From JAAYBR01 sp033813475 (GTDB lineage: Bacteria > Hydrogenedentota > Hydrogenedentia > Hydrogenedentales > CAITNO01): 6,773 bases of DNA. Both the position numbers and the translations under genes were made by a program. Each line of letters opens with the position of its first letter. The first letter of the stretch is position 1. The notes beneath the pieces are model-generated. The model was not told the DNA's origin. It made no database searches and saw nothing but the letters and a program-made list of their open reading frames with translations. The stretch lies in assembly GCA_033813475.1 (NCBI GenBank), contig JAPXRP010000216.1, positions 1 to 6,773 on the forward strand, written 5' to 3'. Positions 1-6,773 of the stretch are shown here, in pieces.

Positions 1-1292
1 TGGACGCCAATGAGCTGTTCGGCCCCGGGCGTCCGGACGGGGGAACAACACGTTTCGTTGCGGGCATCGCAAGCGCGGGCGCGCTGGCCGTCCGTCTGCG
101 GGTGGATGTCGGCGGTTTCGGCCCGGGCCAGGCGCTCTATGTGACCAACGCCGCCGGCGGCCGTGTCCACGGCCCCTACACGGCGGCCGACGCCGATGTC
201 CACGGGCTCTGGCTGCCCACCCTCTCCGGGGAGGAGGCCGTGCTCGTGCTGGAATCGCCCGACGGCGCGCTGCCGCCCCTGCATGTCGAGGCCGTGTCGC
301 ATTTCTTCACCTTCTTCACGGAGAAGGCGGAGAAGGCCGACCCCTGCCCCATCCCCGCCGACTGCGAGACGGACCCGGCGGCGTGGCAAATCTCGACGGG
401 CGAGGGACTCCTCATCATCGCCACCGGTCTGGGACAGGCGCAGTGCTCGGGCACCCTGCTCAACCGGGCGGGCACGCCCGACCTGAAGCCCCTGTTCATC
501 ACGGCCCACCACTGCTTCGAGGGGGCCTTCATCCGCCCGAAGGGAGTGGATGTCTTCTGGGACTACCGCACCGGCGCCTGTGATCCGGACGGGGCCAAGC
601 CCAAGGTGGACGAGCTTCCCCGGAGCGGGTGCGAGGCGTTTCTCGCGGACACGGGCACCCACGATGGAAAGCTCCTGCTGCTCGACGGCGCGCCCGTGGG
701 CGCCTACGGCCGCGCGTGGGCGGGCTGGGATTCGGCGGACCCGGCCGCGGGGGACGAGGTGCGCGGGTTTCATTACCCCGCAGGCACCCCGCTCAAGACC
801 TGCCGGGGCATCGTGCTCGACCCCAGCCACGATGAATGCACGGATCCGCTGTGCACCACGGAGTACTCGGGACAGGTCCGCGTCAACTGGCTGGAGGGCA
901 TCACGGAGGCGGGCTCCTCCGGGTCCGCCCTGCTGAACAGCTCCAACCAGTTCCGCCTCACCGGCATGCTGAGCAACGGCAACGTCCACACCTGCGGGCG
1001 GCCCGAGAGGAACTTTGACAACTACGGGTCGTTCGCGCGCTTCTTCCCGTACATCGCCTGCCATCTCGTGGAGGGGGCGGAATGCCAGCCCTCCGATGAG
1101 GCTTCCGGCTGTTTTCTCTCCAGAATCTTCGGCCGGTCCAGCACCGCCGCGGCGCGGTTGCGGGCTTTCCGTGACAAGATTCTGGCGGGTTCCCCGGGCG
1201 GGCGCAAGGCGGTGGACGCCTACTACGCCGTCTCCCCGGGACTGGTGCGGGTGCTGAACATCCTGGACACCGCCGGGTCGGCGGCCCCCTGA
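1..1292 (+). CDS. Secreted Lys-C-like trypsin-fold serine protease, 5' end missing
   Basis: The frame is open from base 3 to the TGA at 1290-1292, so the true start and any signal peptide lie upstream; the GTG at 102 is only an internal codon. Numbering from that GTG, the catalytic triad is visible: His137 in ITAHHC, Asp188 in HDGKLLLL, and Ser273 in GSSGSALLN. These match the lysyl-endopeptidase branch of family S1 (TAxHC, DxxLLxL, GSSGS). Before the protease domain, roughly residues -32 to 68, is a propeptide-like beta domain (GPYT, LWLPTLSGEEAVL) typical of these secreted zymogens. Many cysteines (82, 88, 115, 138, 160, 177, 234, 246, 251, 298, 320, 328) suggest disulfides and export. The last 60 residues form a tail beginning CFLSRIFG337-344, with LRAFRDKIL and YYAVSP, resembling the C-terminal box seen on other exported proteins. 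Substrate preference for lysine is not shown by the sequence. It probably degrades extracellular protein for nutrition, which is inference. Confidence 0.88.
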   Translation, partial: DANELFGPGRPDGGTTRFVAGIASAGALAVRLRVDVGGFGPGQALYVTNAAGGRVHGPYTAADADVHGLWLPTLSGEEAVLVLESPDGALPPLHVEAVSHFFTFFTEKAEKADPCPIPADCETDPAAWQISTGEGLLIIATGLGQAQCSGTLLNRAGTPDLKPLFITAHHCFEGAFIRPKGVDVFWDYRTGACDPDGAKPKVDELPRSGCEAFLADTGTHDGKLLLLDGAPVGAYGRAWAGWDSADPAAGDEVRGFHYPAGTPLKTCRGIVLDPSHDECTDPLCTTEYSGQVRVNWLEGITEAGSSGSALLNSSNQFRLTGMLSNGNVHTCGRPERNFDNYGSFARFFPYIACHLVEGAECQPSDEASGCFLSRIFGRSSTAAARLRAFRDKILAGSPGGRKAVDAYYAVSPGLVRVLNILDTAGSAAP

Positions 1293-1293
1293 G

Positions 1294-1323
1294 GGCAAAC
1301 CGTTTGACGGCAAACAATTTGAC
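1294..1323 (+). repeat. Tandem 15-bp palindromic repeat at the acpP promoter
   Basis: Two head-to-tail units lie side by side: GGCAAACCGTTTGAC at 1294-1308 and GGCAAACAATTTGAC at 1309-1323. They are identical at 13 of 15 positions. Each unit is itself a small inverted repeat (CAAAC-C-GTTTG and CAAA-CAA-TTTG), as expected for a dimeric regulator site. The second unit supplies most of the putative -35 hexamer, so a bound protein would overlap RNA polymerase. The array starts two bases after the protease stop codon. A third GGCAAAC without the second half occurs at 1442-1448, just before the acpP ribosome binding site. The operator role is inferred; a chance duplication is possible. Confidence 0.45.
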
Positions 1324-1348
1324 TTGCTTCGTCCGGCGGTGACATACT
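1319..1348 (+). promoter_or_regulatory. Putative sigma-70-type promoter of acpP
   Basis: A -35-like TTGACT (5 of 6) at 1319-1324 is followed after 18 bases by CATACT (4 of 6) at 1343-1348. A TG at 1340-1341 makes an extended -10. The same ATACT core recurs in the candidate promoter at 4927-4955. Transcription would start near 1355, giving a leader of about 110 nt. A second possible extended -10 is TGGTTTAAT at 1375-1383, but it lacks a -35 at suitable distance. Confidence 0.5.
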
Positions 1349-1423
1349 TTTCCCGGATGGACGGAGGCGGCGCGTGGTTTAATGGAACCGCCGGCGCGCG
1401 GAAGGCATACACCGAAAGTCACT

Positions 1424-1443
1424 CCGCACACGAAACCGTGCGG
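1424..1443 (+). promoter_or_regulatory. Small hairpin in the acpP leader
   Basis: CCGCAC (1424-1429) and GTGCGG (1438-1443) are perfect inverted repeats with an 8-base loop, eight bases before the AAAGGAA ribosome binding site of acpP. An alternative fold pairs CACG 1429-1432 with CGTG 1437-1440. It could stabilise the mRNA or modulate initiation. No T-run follows, so it is not a terminator. Six-pair stems arise readily by chance in GC-rich DNA. Confidence 0.25.
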
Positions 1444-1464
1444 CAAACGAAAAGGAACCCAGCC

Positions 1465-1707
1465 ATGACAGACGATGCGGTGACCCTGAAGGTCAAGGAA
1501 ATCATTGCGGACCGGTTGAACCGGAAACTGGAGGAGATTACGGAGGAAGCCAACCTCCGCAACACCCTCAACGCGGACTCACTGGACCAGACCGAGATCA
1601 TCATGGCCCTGGAGGAGGAGTTCAACCTGGAGATTGACGACGACGCCAACCAGATTGAGACGGTGGGCGACGCCATCAGGTACATCAGGGGGAAAATCGG
1701 CAGCTGA
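1465..1707 (+). CDS. acpP: Acyl carrier protein
   Basis: This 80-residue acidic protein carries growing acyl chains during type II fatty acid synthesis in the cytoplasm, on a 4'-phosphopantetheine arm. The attachment residue is Ser39 in the motif NADSLDQTEIIM; the following helix (MALEEEFNLEI) and the closing TVGDAIRYI are classic AcpP signatures. The ATG at 1465 is chosen because AAAGGAA (1451-1457) sits at proper spacing and because residues before it, although in an open frame back to 1324, are not ACP-like. Length matches the family (75-85). The gene has its own promoter upstream and a strong terminator after it. The usual neighbour fabF is not between it and rnc. It could serve a specialised pathway instead, but the canonical sequence and the nearby rnc favour the housekeeping copy. 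Confidence 0.95.
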   Translation: MTDDAVTLKVKEIIADRLNRKLEEITEEANLRNTLNADSLDQTEIIMALEEEFNLEIDDDANQIETVGDAIRYIRGKIGS

Positions 1708-1717
1708 GCGGTTCGAA

Positions 1718-1772
1718 CGCGCCCGGGCATCTCGTTGTCATGACGGGGCCGTCCGGGCGCGCCCTTTTTTTT
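1718..1772 (+). terminator. Rho-independent terminator after acpP
   Basis: CGCGCCCGG (1718-1726) pairs perfectly with CCGGGCGCG (1753-1761), extendable by a G-T and a C-G pair. Three Cs then lead into eight Ts (1765-1772). The loop of about 22 bases contains the palindrome GTCATGAC. It begins ten bases after the acpP stop, so acpP is probably a single-gene transcript. Confidence 0.8.
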
Positions 1773-1786
1773 CGGGGGAGGGCGGG

Positions 1787-1869
1787 CTGCGCGGGCCTGC
1801 GGCATCTTGGGCGCATACTGCGAAAAGCAGGGGGTGAATCCCCTGAAAAACGGGGTTTCAGGCGCGCAG
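1787..1869. other. Gene-free segment with nested and competing inverted repeats
   Basis: No credible gene lies between 1773 and 1944. The segment holds a possible closing stem CTGCGCG 1787-1793 with CGCGCAG 1863-1869, a small hairpin CTGC-GAAAA-GCAG at 1818-1830, and two hairpins that compete for the same bases. Hairpin A is CAGGGG 1828-1833 with CCCCTG 1840-1845. Hairpin B is CCTGAAA 1842-1848 with TTTCAGG 1856-1862, directly abutting the closing stem. Such alternatives are typical of switching leaders or small RNAs. However, no convincing promoter precedes the segment, no T-run follows, and it lies upstream of the rnc promoter candidate. It matches no riboswitch class I recognise. Confidence 0.3.
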
Positions 1870-1880
1870 ACGGGAGAAAA

Positions 1881-1910
1881 TTGCATTCACACCCCGAAAC
1901 TCGCTACCAT
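1881..1910 (+). promoter_or_regulatory. Possible promoter of rnc
   Basis: TTGCAT (1881-1886) is followed after 18 bases by TACCAT (1905-1910). The -10 matches 4 of 6 and the -35 only 3 of 6, so this is a weak call. It lies in a locally A/T-richer patch between the acpP terminator and rnc. Transcription would begin near 1917, leaving a leader under 30 nt. Confidence 0.35.
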
Positions 1911-1944
1911 TCCCCCGGTTTTGCGCATCTCCCAAACACATGAT

Positions 1945-2682
1945 ATGGATGAGTCCGTCCAAGAGTCCGGCCTGACGCCGGAGCGGGAGGCGCAGTTGCG
2001 CGGCTTTGCGGCGCGGCTGGGCATTTCTCCCCGCAATCTGTCGCTGTACGAACAGGCGTTCACCCATGCCTCTCGTGTGGCGGAGGCTCAGGGGGGCGGG
2101 GGGGACTACGAGTCCCTGGAGTTTTTGGGAGACGCGGTGCTGGGGCTCGCGGCGGCCCACCATTTTGTGGACAAGGTCCCGGGAAAAACACCGGGCGAGT
2201 ACAGCCGCATGCGGGCCGGCATGGTCAACCGGGAAACGGTGGCGCGGGTGGCGGAGGCGCTCGACATTGCGCCCCTGATCCTGCTGGGGCGCGGTGAGGA
2301 GATTTCCGGCGGGCGGCAGCGGGTTTCCCTGCTGGCGGACTGTCTGGAGGCCCTGATCGGGGCCGTGTATCTGGACCGCGGCTGGCGGACGGCGGAGGCG
2401 CTGGTGAAGCGGGCGTTCCGCAGGGAGCTTGCCCGCGCGGGCGCGGACGGCGAGGCGCGGGACTGCAAGTCCCGCCTGCAGGAGTTCTGCCAGGCGGCGG
2501 GGCTGGGCCTGCCGCGGTTTGAGGTGGTTTCCGCCGAAGGGCCGGACCACTGCAAGGAGTTTGAGGTCGAGGTGGTGGTGGACGGGCGCGCCGCCGGCAG
2601 GGGGTGCGGACGGTCCAAGAAGGAGGCGGCGCAGCGGGCGGCGCGCGAGGCGCTGCGGGCGGCGGGCGCGGAGCCCGCCTGA
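1945..2682 (+). CDS. rnc: Ribonuclease III
   Basis: A 245-residue double-stranded-RNA endonuclease that processes rRNA precursors and some mRNAs in the cytoplasm as a dimer. The catalytic domain (about residues 15-160) carries the signature ESLEFLGDAVL with Glu56, Glu59 and Asp63, and the second metal-binding pair Asp132 and Glu135 in LADCLEALIGA; these match E. coli Glu38, Glu41, Asp45, Asp114 and Glu117. A double-stranded-RNA-binding domain follows (about 172-241), ending in the conserved KKEAAQRAA helix. Both domains are complete and length is normal. The ATG at 1945 is chosen because the family begins near there; the frame is open further up to a TTG at 1807 but those residues are not family-like. 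No Shine-Dalgarno sequence precedes it, unlike its neighbours. It stands alone between terminators rather than in the usual fab operon. Confidence 0.96.
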   Translation: MDESVQESGLTPEREAQLRGFAARLGISPRNLSLYEQAFTHASRVAEAQGGGGDYESLEFLGDAVLGLAAAHHFVDKVPGKTPGEYSRMRAGMVNRETVARVAEALDIAPLILLGRGEEISGGRQRVSLLADCLEALIGAVYLDRGWRTAEALVKRAFRRELARAGADGEARDCKSRLQEFCQAAGLGLPRFEVVSAEGPDHCKEFEVEVVVDGRAAGRGCGRSKKEAAQRAAREALRAAGAEPA

Positions 2683-2699
2683 TCGGTCTGGTGAGTTGG

Positions 2700-2735
2700 A
2701 CTCCGCCGGAGCGGCGGGGTTGCGTGTGTTTTTTT
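2700..2735 (+). terminator. Probable terminator after rnc
   Basis: CCGCCG (2703-2708) pairs with CGGCGG (2712-2717) around a three-base loop. The stem can be extended outward by T-G, C-G and A-T to bases 2700 and 2720. Seven Ts follow at 2729-2735, but eight bases separate stem and T-run, so termination may be leaky. That would matter for hppA, for which no clear promoter is visible in the remaining 41 bases. Confidence 0.55.
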
Positions 2736-2776
2736 CAACAGACGGTGTGTGGTTCCCAACCGGAAGGAGACTTGAC

Positions 2777-4831
<2,055 letters not shown>

Positions 4832-4846
4832 TCCCCCGGACCCTTC

Positions 4847-4888
4847 CGCGCCCCTGTCGCCCTTCGGCGGCGGGGGCGCGTTCTGTTT
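4847..4888 (+). terminator. Strong rho-independent terminator after hppA
   Basis: CGCGCCCC (4847-4854) pairs with GGGGCGCG (4873-4880), and the helix continues inward (TGTCGCC with GGCGGCG, two wobbles) to a CTTC loop at 4862-4865, about 15 pairs in all. A shifted pairing would give a TTCG tetraloop. TTCTGTTT (4881-4888) provides the T-rich tail. It begins 15 bases after the hppA stop. The 3' arm GGCGGGGGCGCG (4869-4880) is duplicated exactly at 4889-4900. Confidence 0.82.
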
Positions 4889-4926
4889 GGCGGGGGCGCG
4901 GACCTGTGATTTCCACCCCTTCGGGC

Positions 4927-4955
4927 TTGCAAATCCGCGCGCCGCATTGGATACT
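4927..4955 (+). promoter_or_regulatory. Putative promoter of the lipoprotein gene
   Basis: TTGCAA (4927-4932) and GATACT (4950-4955) are separated by 17 bases, each matching the sigma-70 consensus at 4 of 6. The ATACT core is shared with the acpP promoter candidate. It lies between the hppA terminator and the next start. Transcription near 4962 would begin at a small hairpin (GGCCG 4964-4968 with CGGCC 4973-4977) ahead of the ribosome binding site. Confidence 0.5.
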
Positions 4956-4998
4956 AGGGGGGTGGCCGAGGGCGGCCCCGACCGAAGGAACACGCGCG

Positions 4999-6300
4999 AT
5001 GAGGCATGACACGCTCCCAGGCTTCCGGCTTTGCGGGAGAGTGCTGTTTCTCTTCGCGTCTGCGGCGATGCTGACGGTTCCCGGGTGTTTCTCCTCCTGC
5101 GGGGGGGCACAACCGAAGGAGGGGGCCGCGCCCGCCGTCCAGAGCCCCGCCAGCCCCGCGCCGGCGCCGGCGGCCCAGACACCGGCCACCCCCCTCCCCT
5201 CTCCCGCGCAGAGTCCGGCCAGCCCGGCCCCGGTGCCCGACACGGCCCCGCCCCCCGCCGCGCAGGCCGACCCGGAGCCCGCGCTCACGCTGGACGCCCT
5301 CCAGTCCGTGCGGGAGGGCATGACGATGCAGGAGGTCTCCGAGGTGATCGGGCAGCCGACCGTGCTGATCGCCGGGGCCCGGGGGAACAACGCCGTCTAC
5401 CGCTGGAACGAGAAGGGCCTGAGTTTTCTGGCGCGCTTCGAGGACGGGCATCTCTCCCGCAAGACCCTCATTGACCCGGAGCAGGACCGGCCGAAGGTTT
5501 CGGACGAGGACCTGGTGGTGGACCAGGAGCTTTTCGGGCAGGTCCGCGAGGGCATGTCGCTGCAGGAGGTGCTGGAGGTGCTGGGCGCCGAGGGACAGCC
5601 CCTGACCGAATCGGCGGACGGAAAGAGCGTCGCCATCTACCGGTGGAGCGACGGCCGCGGGTCCAGCGTGACCGCGCGCTTTGAGGACGGGAAACTGGTC
5701 CGCAAGAGCGGGTCCTTCGTCCAGCAGGGAGAGCCGGCCGGGGACGAAGCCGCCCCGGACGCCGAATCCGCCCCGGAAATCGTCGAAGAGCCGCCCGCCG
5801 CGGAGGAGACGGAGACCCGGGCGGCCCCCGCCTCCCGGCCGGTCTCCACCTCCATTTCGGCGGAACGGGCGCCCCGGGTCCGTGTGAGCGGCGCCAGCCG
5901 CCGCCAGCGGGAGGCGGAAAGCGGCGACCCGAACGCGGGCCGCTCCTACAAGCCGAAGGCGCAGCTCCCGAAGTTCAGCCACCGCCTGCGCGAGGGGTCC
6001 TACGAAATCCGGGTGACGAACACCGCCGGGGTGGAGGCCGACGTGGCCGTCGTCTCGGACGAGGGCGGGGCCCGGATGACAATCCCCCCCGGCGGCAGCC
6101 GCTCCACAAAGGTGAACCGCGGCAACTATGTGGTCTACTTCATCTACGAGGACGACCCGCACACCCTGCACCGGGGCGGCACCATTTCGATCAGTCAATG
6201 GCTCACGGACATGGATGTCTTCCTCGCCGGGGACAGCTATGACGTGCGGGTTCTTAACAAGGGCGCGGGACGCCCGGAATCACGGCGTTCAAGGCGCTGA
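4999..6300 (+). CDS. Lipoprotein with tandem SmpA/BLIP-like modules and a C-terminal beta-rich domain
   Basis: This 433-residue protein is predicted to be exported and lipid-anchored: a basic start, a hydrophobic stretch 14-28 and lipobox VPGC with Cys30. Residues 40-95 are a Pro/Ala-rich linker in which QSPASPAP occurs twice. Two related modules follow, at about 101-156 and 179-237. Each contains VREGM, QEV-x-EV, G, YRW and ARFEDG-x-L-x-RK, the pattern of SmpA/BamE-like and beta-lactamase-inhibitor-protein-like small domains. An acidic, then basic, low-complexity stretch (244-322) leads to a beta-rich domain (325-421) with SYEIRVTNTAG, MTIPPGGS and GNYVVYFIYEDDP, suggesting a surface beta-sandwich. 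The tail is Arg/Ser-rich. GAAGGAA (4984-4990) supports the ATG at 4999; the open frame upstream is an hppA shadow. Function is unknown. An envelope-assembly or binding role is only a guess from fold resemblance. The dehydratase gene follows after 39 bases. Confidence 0.82.
   Translation: MRHDTLPGFRLCGRVLFLFASAAMLTVPGCFSSCGGAQPKEGAAPAVQSPASPAPAPAAQTPATPLPSPAQSPASPAPVPDTAPPPAAQADPEPALTLDALQSVREGMTMQEVSEVIGQPTVLIAGARGNNAVYRWNEKGLSFLARFEDGHLSRKTLIDPEQDRPKVSDEDLVVDQELFGQVREGMSLQEVLEVLGAEGQPLTESADGKSVAIYRWSDGRGSSVTARFEDGKLVRKSGSFVQQGEPAGDEAAPDAESAPEIVEEPPAAEETETRAAPASRPVSTSISAERAPRVRVSGASRRQREAESGDPNAGRSYKPKAQLPKFSHRLREGSYEIRVTNTAGVEADVAVVSDEGGARMTIPPGGSRSTKVNRGNYVVYFIYEDDPHTLHRGGTISISQWLTDMDVFLAGDSYDVRVLNKGAGRPESRRSRR
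5299..5709 (+). repeat. Internal tandem domain duplication in the lipoprotein
   Basis: The modules at residues 101-156 and 179-237 repeat with a period of 78 residues. The shared landmarks are VREGM(T/S)(M/L)QEV, EV(I/L)G, YRW and ARFEDG(H/K)L-x-RK. The middle part between the G and YRW differs in length and sequence, and the DNA copies have diverged, so the duplication is old and constrained at protein level. Confidence 0.8.
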
Positions 6301-6339
6301 CCGGCTCCCGCTGAAGGCGCGCCACAGGGAGAGAGAAAC

Positions 6340-6773
6340 ATGCCCGACCAGACGAGACTGCTCATGGAACCCTTCGCCGCCGTGTGCGCGGACTACTACG
6401 CGACCGCGCGGCGGGCCGCCGCCGGGGGGCGTCCGGTGGCGGGCTTCTTCTGCTCCTACTCCCCCCAGGAGATTTTCCACGCCGCGGGCTACCTGCCCGT
6501 GCGCGTCTTCGGCCACTGCGGGGAAACGGGCCGCGCGGACGAGGTGCTCCAGCCCTACGCGTGCAGCTTCGCGCGCAGCGCGCTCCACGCGTCGCGCTCC
6601 GGCGAGTATGACTTCCTCTCCGTCGCCGTGTTCGCCCACACCTGCGACACCATGCAGAACGTGGCGGACCTCTGGCGCGGCCCCGTGCCCGTCATGATCA
6701 CCTCGCTCCCCTCGCGCCTGGAGGGCGCGGCCGCCCGCCGCTACTTCCGCGCCGACCTGGAGCGCATCCGCGG
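6340..6773 (+). CDS. 2-hydroxyacyl-CoA dehydratase family subunit, 3' end missing
   Basis: The first 144 codons of an HgdB/BcrC-type protein, which runs off the window. Members bind a [4Fe-4S] cluster and, with a second subunit and an ATP-driven activator, perform radical dehydration of 2-hydroxyacyl-CoA or reduction of aromatic acyl-CoA; other members act in reductions whose substrates are unknown. Visible family marks are GFFCSYSPQEIFHAAGYLPV (35-54), LQPYACSFARS (70-80) and HTCDTMQN (100-107). Cys38, Cys75 and Cys102 are the likely cluster ligands. The ATG at 6340 follows GGGAGAG (6327-6333) at six bases; a second Met at residue 9 has no such site. It lies 39 bases after the lipoprotein gene without an intervening terminator, so co-transcription is possible. 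Whether partner subunit and activator follow cannot be seen. Substrate is unknown. Such enzymes are oxygen-sensitive, which hints at anaerobic life. Confidence 0.88.
   Translation, partial: MPDQTRLLMEPFAAVCADYYATARRAAAGGRPVAGFFCSYSPQEIFHAAGYLPVRVFGHCGETGRADEVLQPYACSFARSALHASRSGEYDFLSVAVFAHTCDTMQNVADLWRGPVPVMITSLPSRLEGAAARRYFRADLERIR

Noticed and set aside
1324..1464. 47-codon N-terminal extension of acpP
   Set aside because: The residues do not resemble acyl carrier protein, they cover the promoter, and the ATG at 1465 has a ribosome binding site and gives the normal family length.
1709..1722. GGTTCGAAC resembling the T-arm of a tRNA
   Set aside because: No acceptor stem, D-arm or anticodon arm can be built around it, and the flanking bases form the acpP terminator instead.
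1861..1944. Possible minus-strand promoter driving an antisense RNA through the structured segment
   Set aside because: Hexamers on the minus strand in this stretch match poorly and there is no terminator or gene for such a transcript to serve.

Overview
The window is a compact, high-GC bacterial segment with every recognisable gene on the + strand. The likely source is a Gram-negative-type bacterium from an under-sampled, probably anaerobic lineage. The reasons are an acylated secreted lipoprotein, a membrane pyrophosphatase of the K+-dependent type, the start of a 2-hydroxyacyl-CoA dehydratase-type iron-sulfur protein, and a Lys-C-like exoprotease with a degenerate C-terminal Cys-Phe-Ile-type box. 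Candidate phyla are Hydrogenedentota or PVC relatives, but this is a guess from gene style and cannot be fixed from the sequence alone.

Layout from left to right. (1) The 3' part of a secreted trypsin-fold protease related to lysyl endopeptidases; its start lies outside the window. (2) A tandem 15-bp repeat, two palindromic units running into a good promoter, followed by a leader of about 110 nt and acpP (acyl carrier protein) with its own strong terminator. (3) A gene-free stretch (1773-1944) rich in overlapping inverted repeats, with a possible promoter for rnc at its end. (4) rnc (RNase III), with no visible Shine-Dalgarno sequence, then a moderate terminator. (5) hppA, a complete K+-dependent membrane pyrophosphatase with a strong ribosome binding site and a very strong terminator. 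(6) A separate promoter and a 433-residue lipoprotein carrying a Pro/Ala-rich linker, two tandem SmpA/BLIP-like modules and a C-terminal beta-rich domain. (7) The N-terminal 144 codons of a 2-hydroxyacyl-CoA dehydratase (HgdB/BcrC-type) subunit, cut by the window edge.

The genes look like several short transcription units rather than one operon. Terminator-like hairpins follow acpP, rnc and hppA, and candidate promoters precede acpP, rnc and the lipoprotein. acpP next to rnc is a remnant of the common fatty-acid cluster order acpP-fabF-rnc, but fabF is absent here and the two genes are transcriptionally separated. Only the lipoprotein and dehydratase genes (39-nt gap, no terminator seen) could share a transcript, and their functions do not suggest an obvious link.

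No mobile element, CRISPR array, tRNA or rRNA was seen. Most of the window is housekeeping. The parts that deserve a second look are the palindromic tandem repeat at the acpP promoter, the alternative-hairpin region before rnc, the tandem-domain lipoprotein, the double-glutamate gate region in HppA and the C-terminal tail of the protease.
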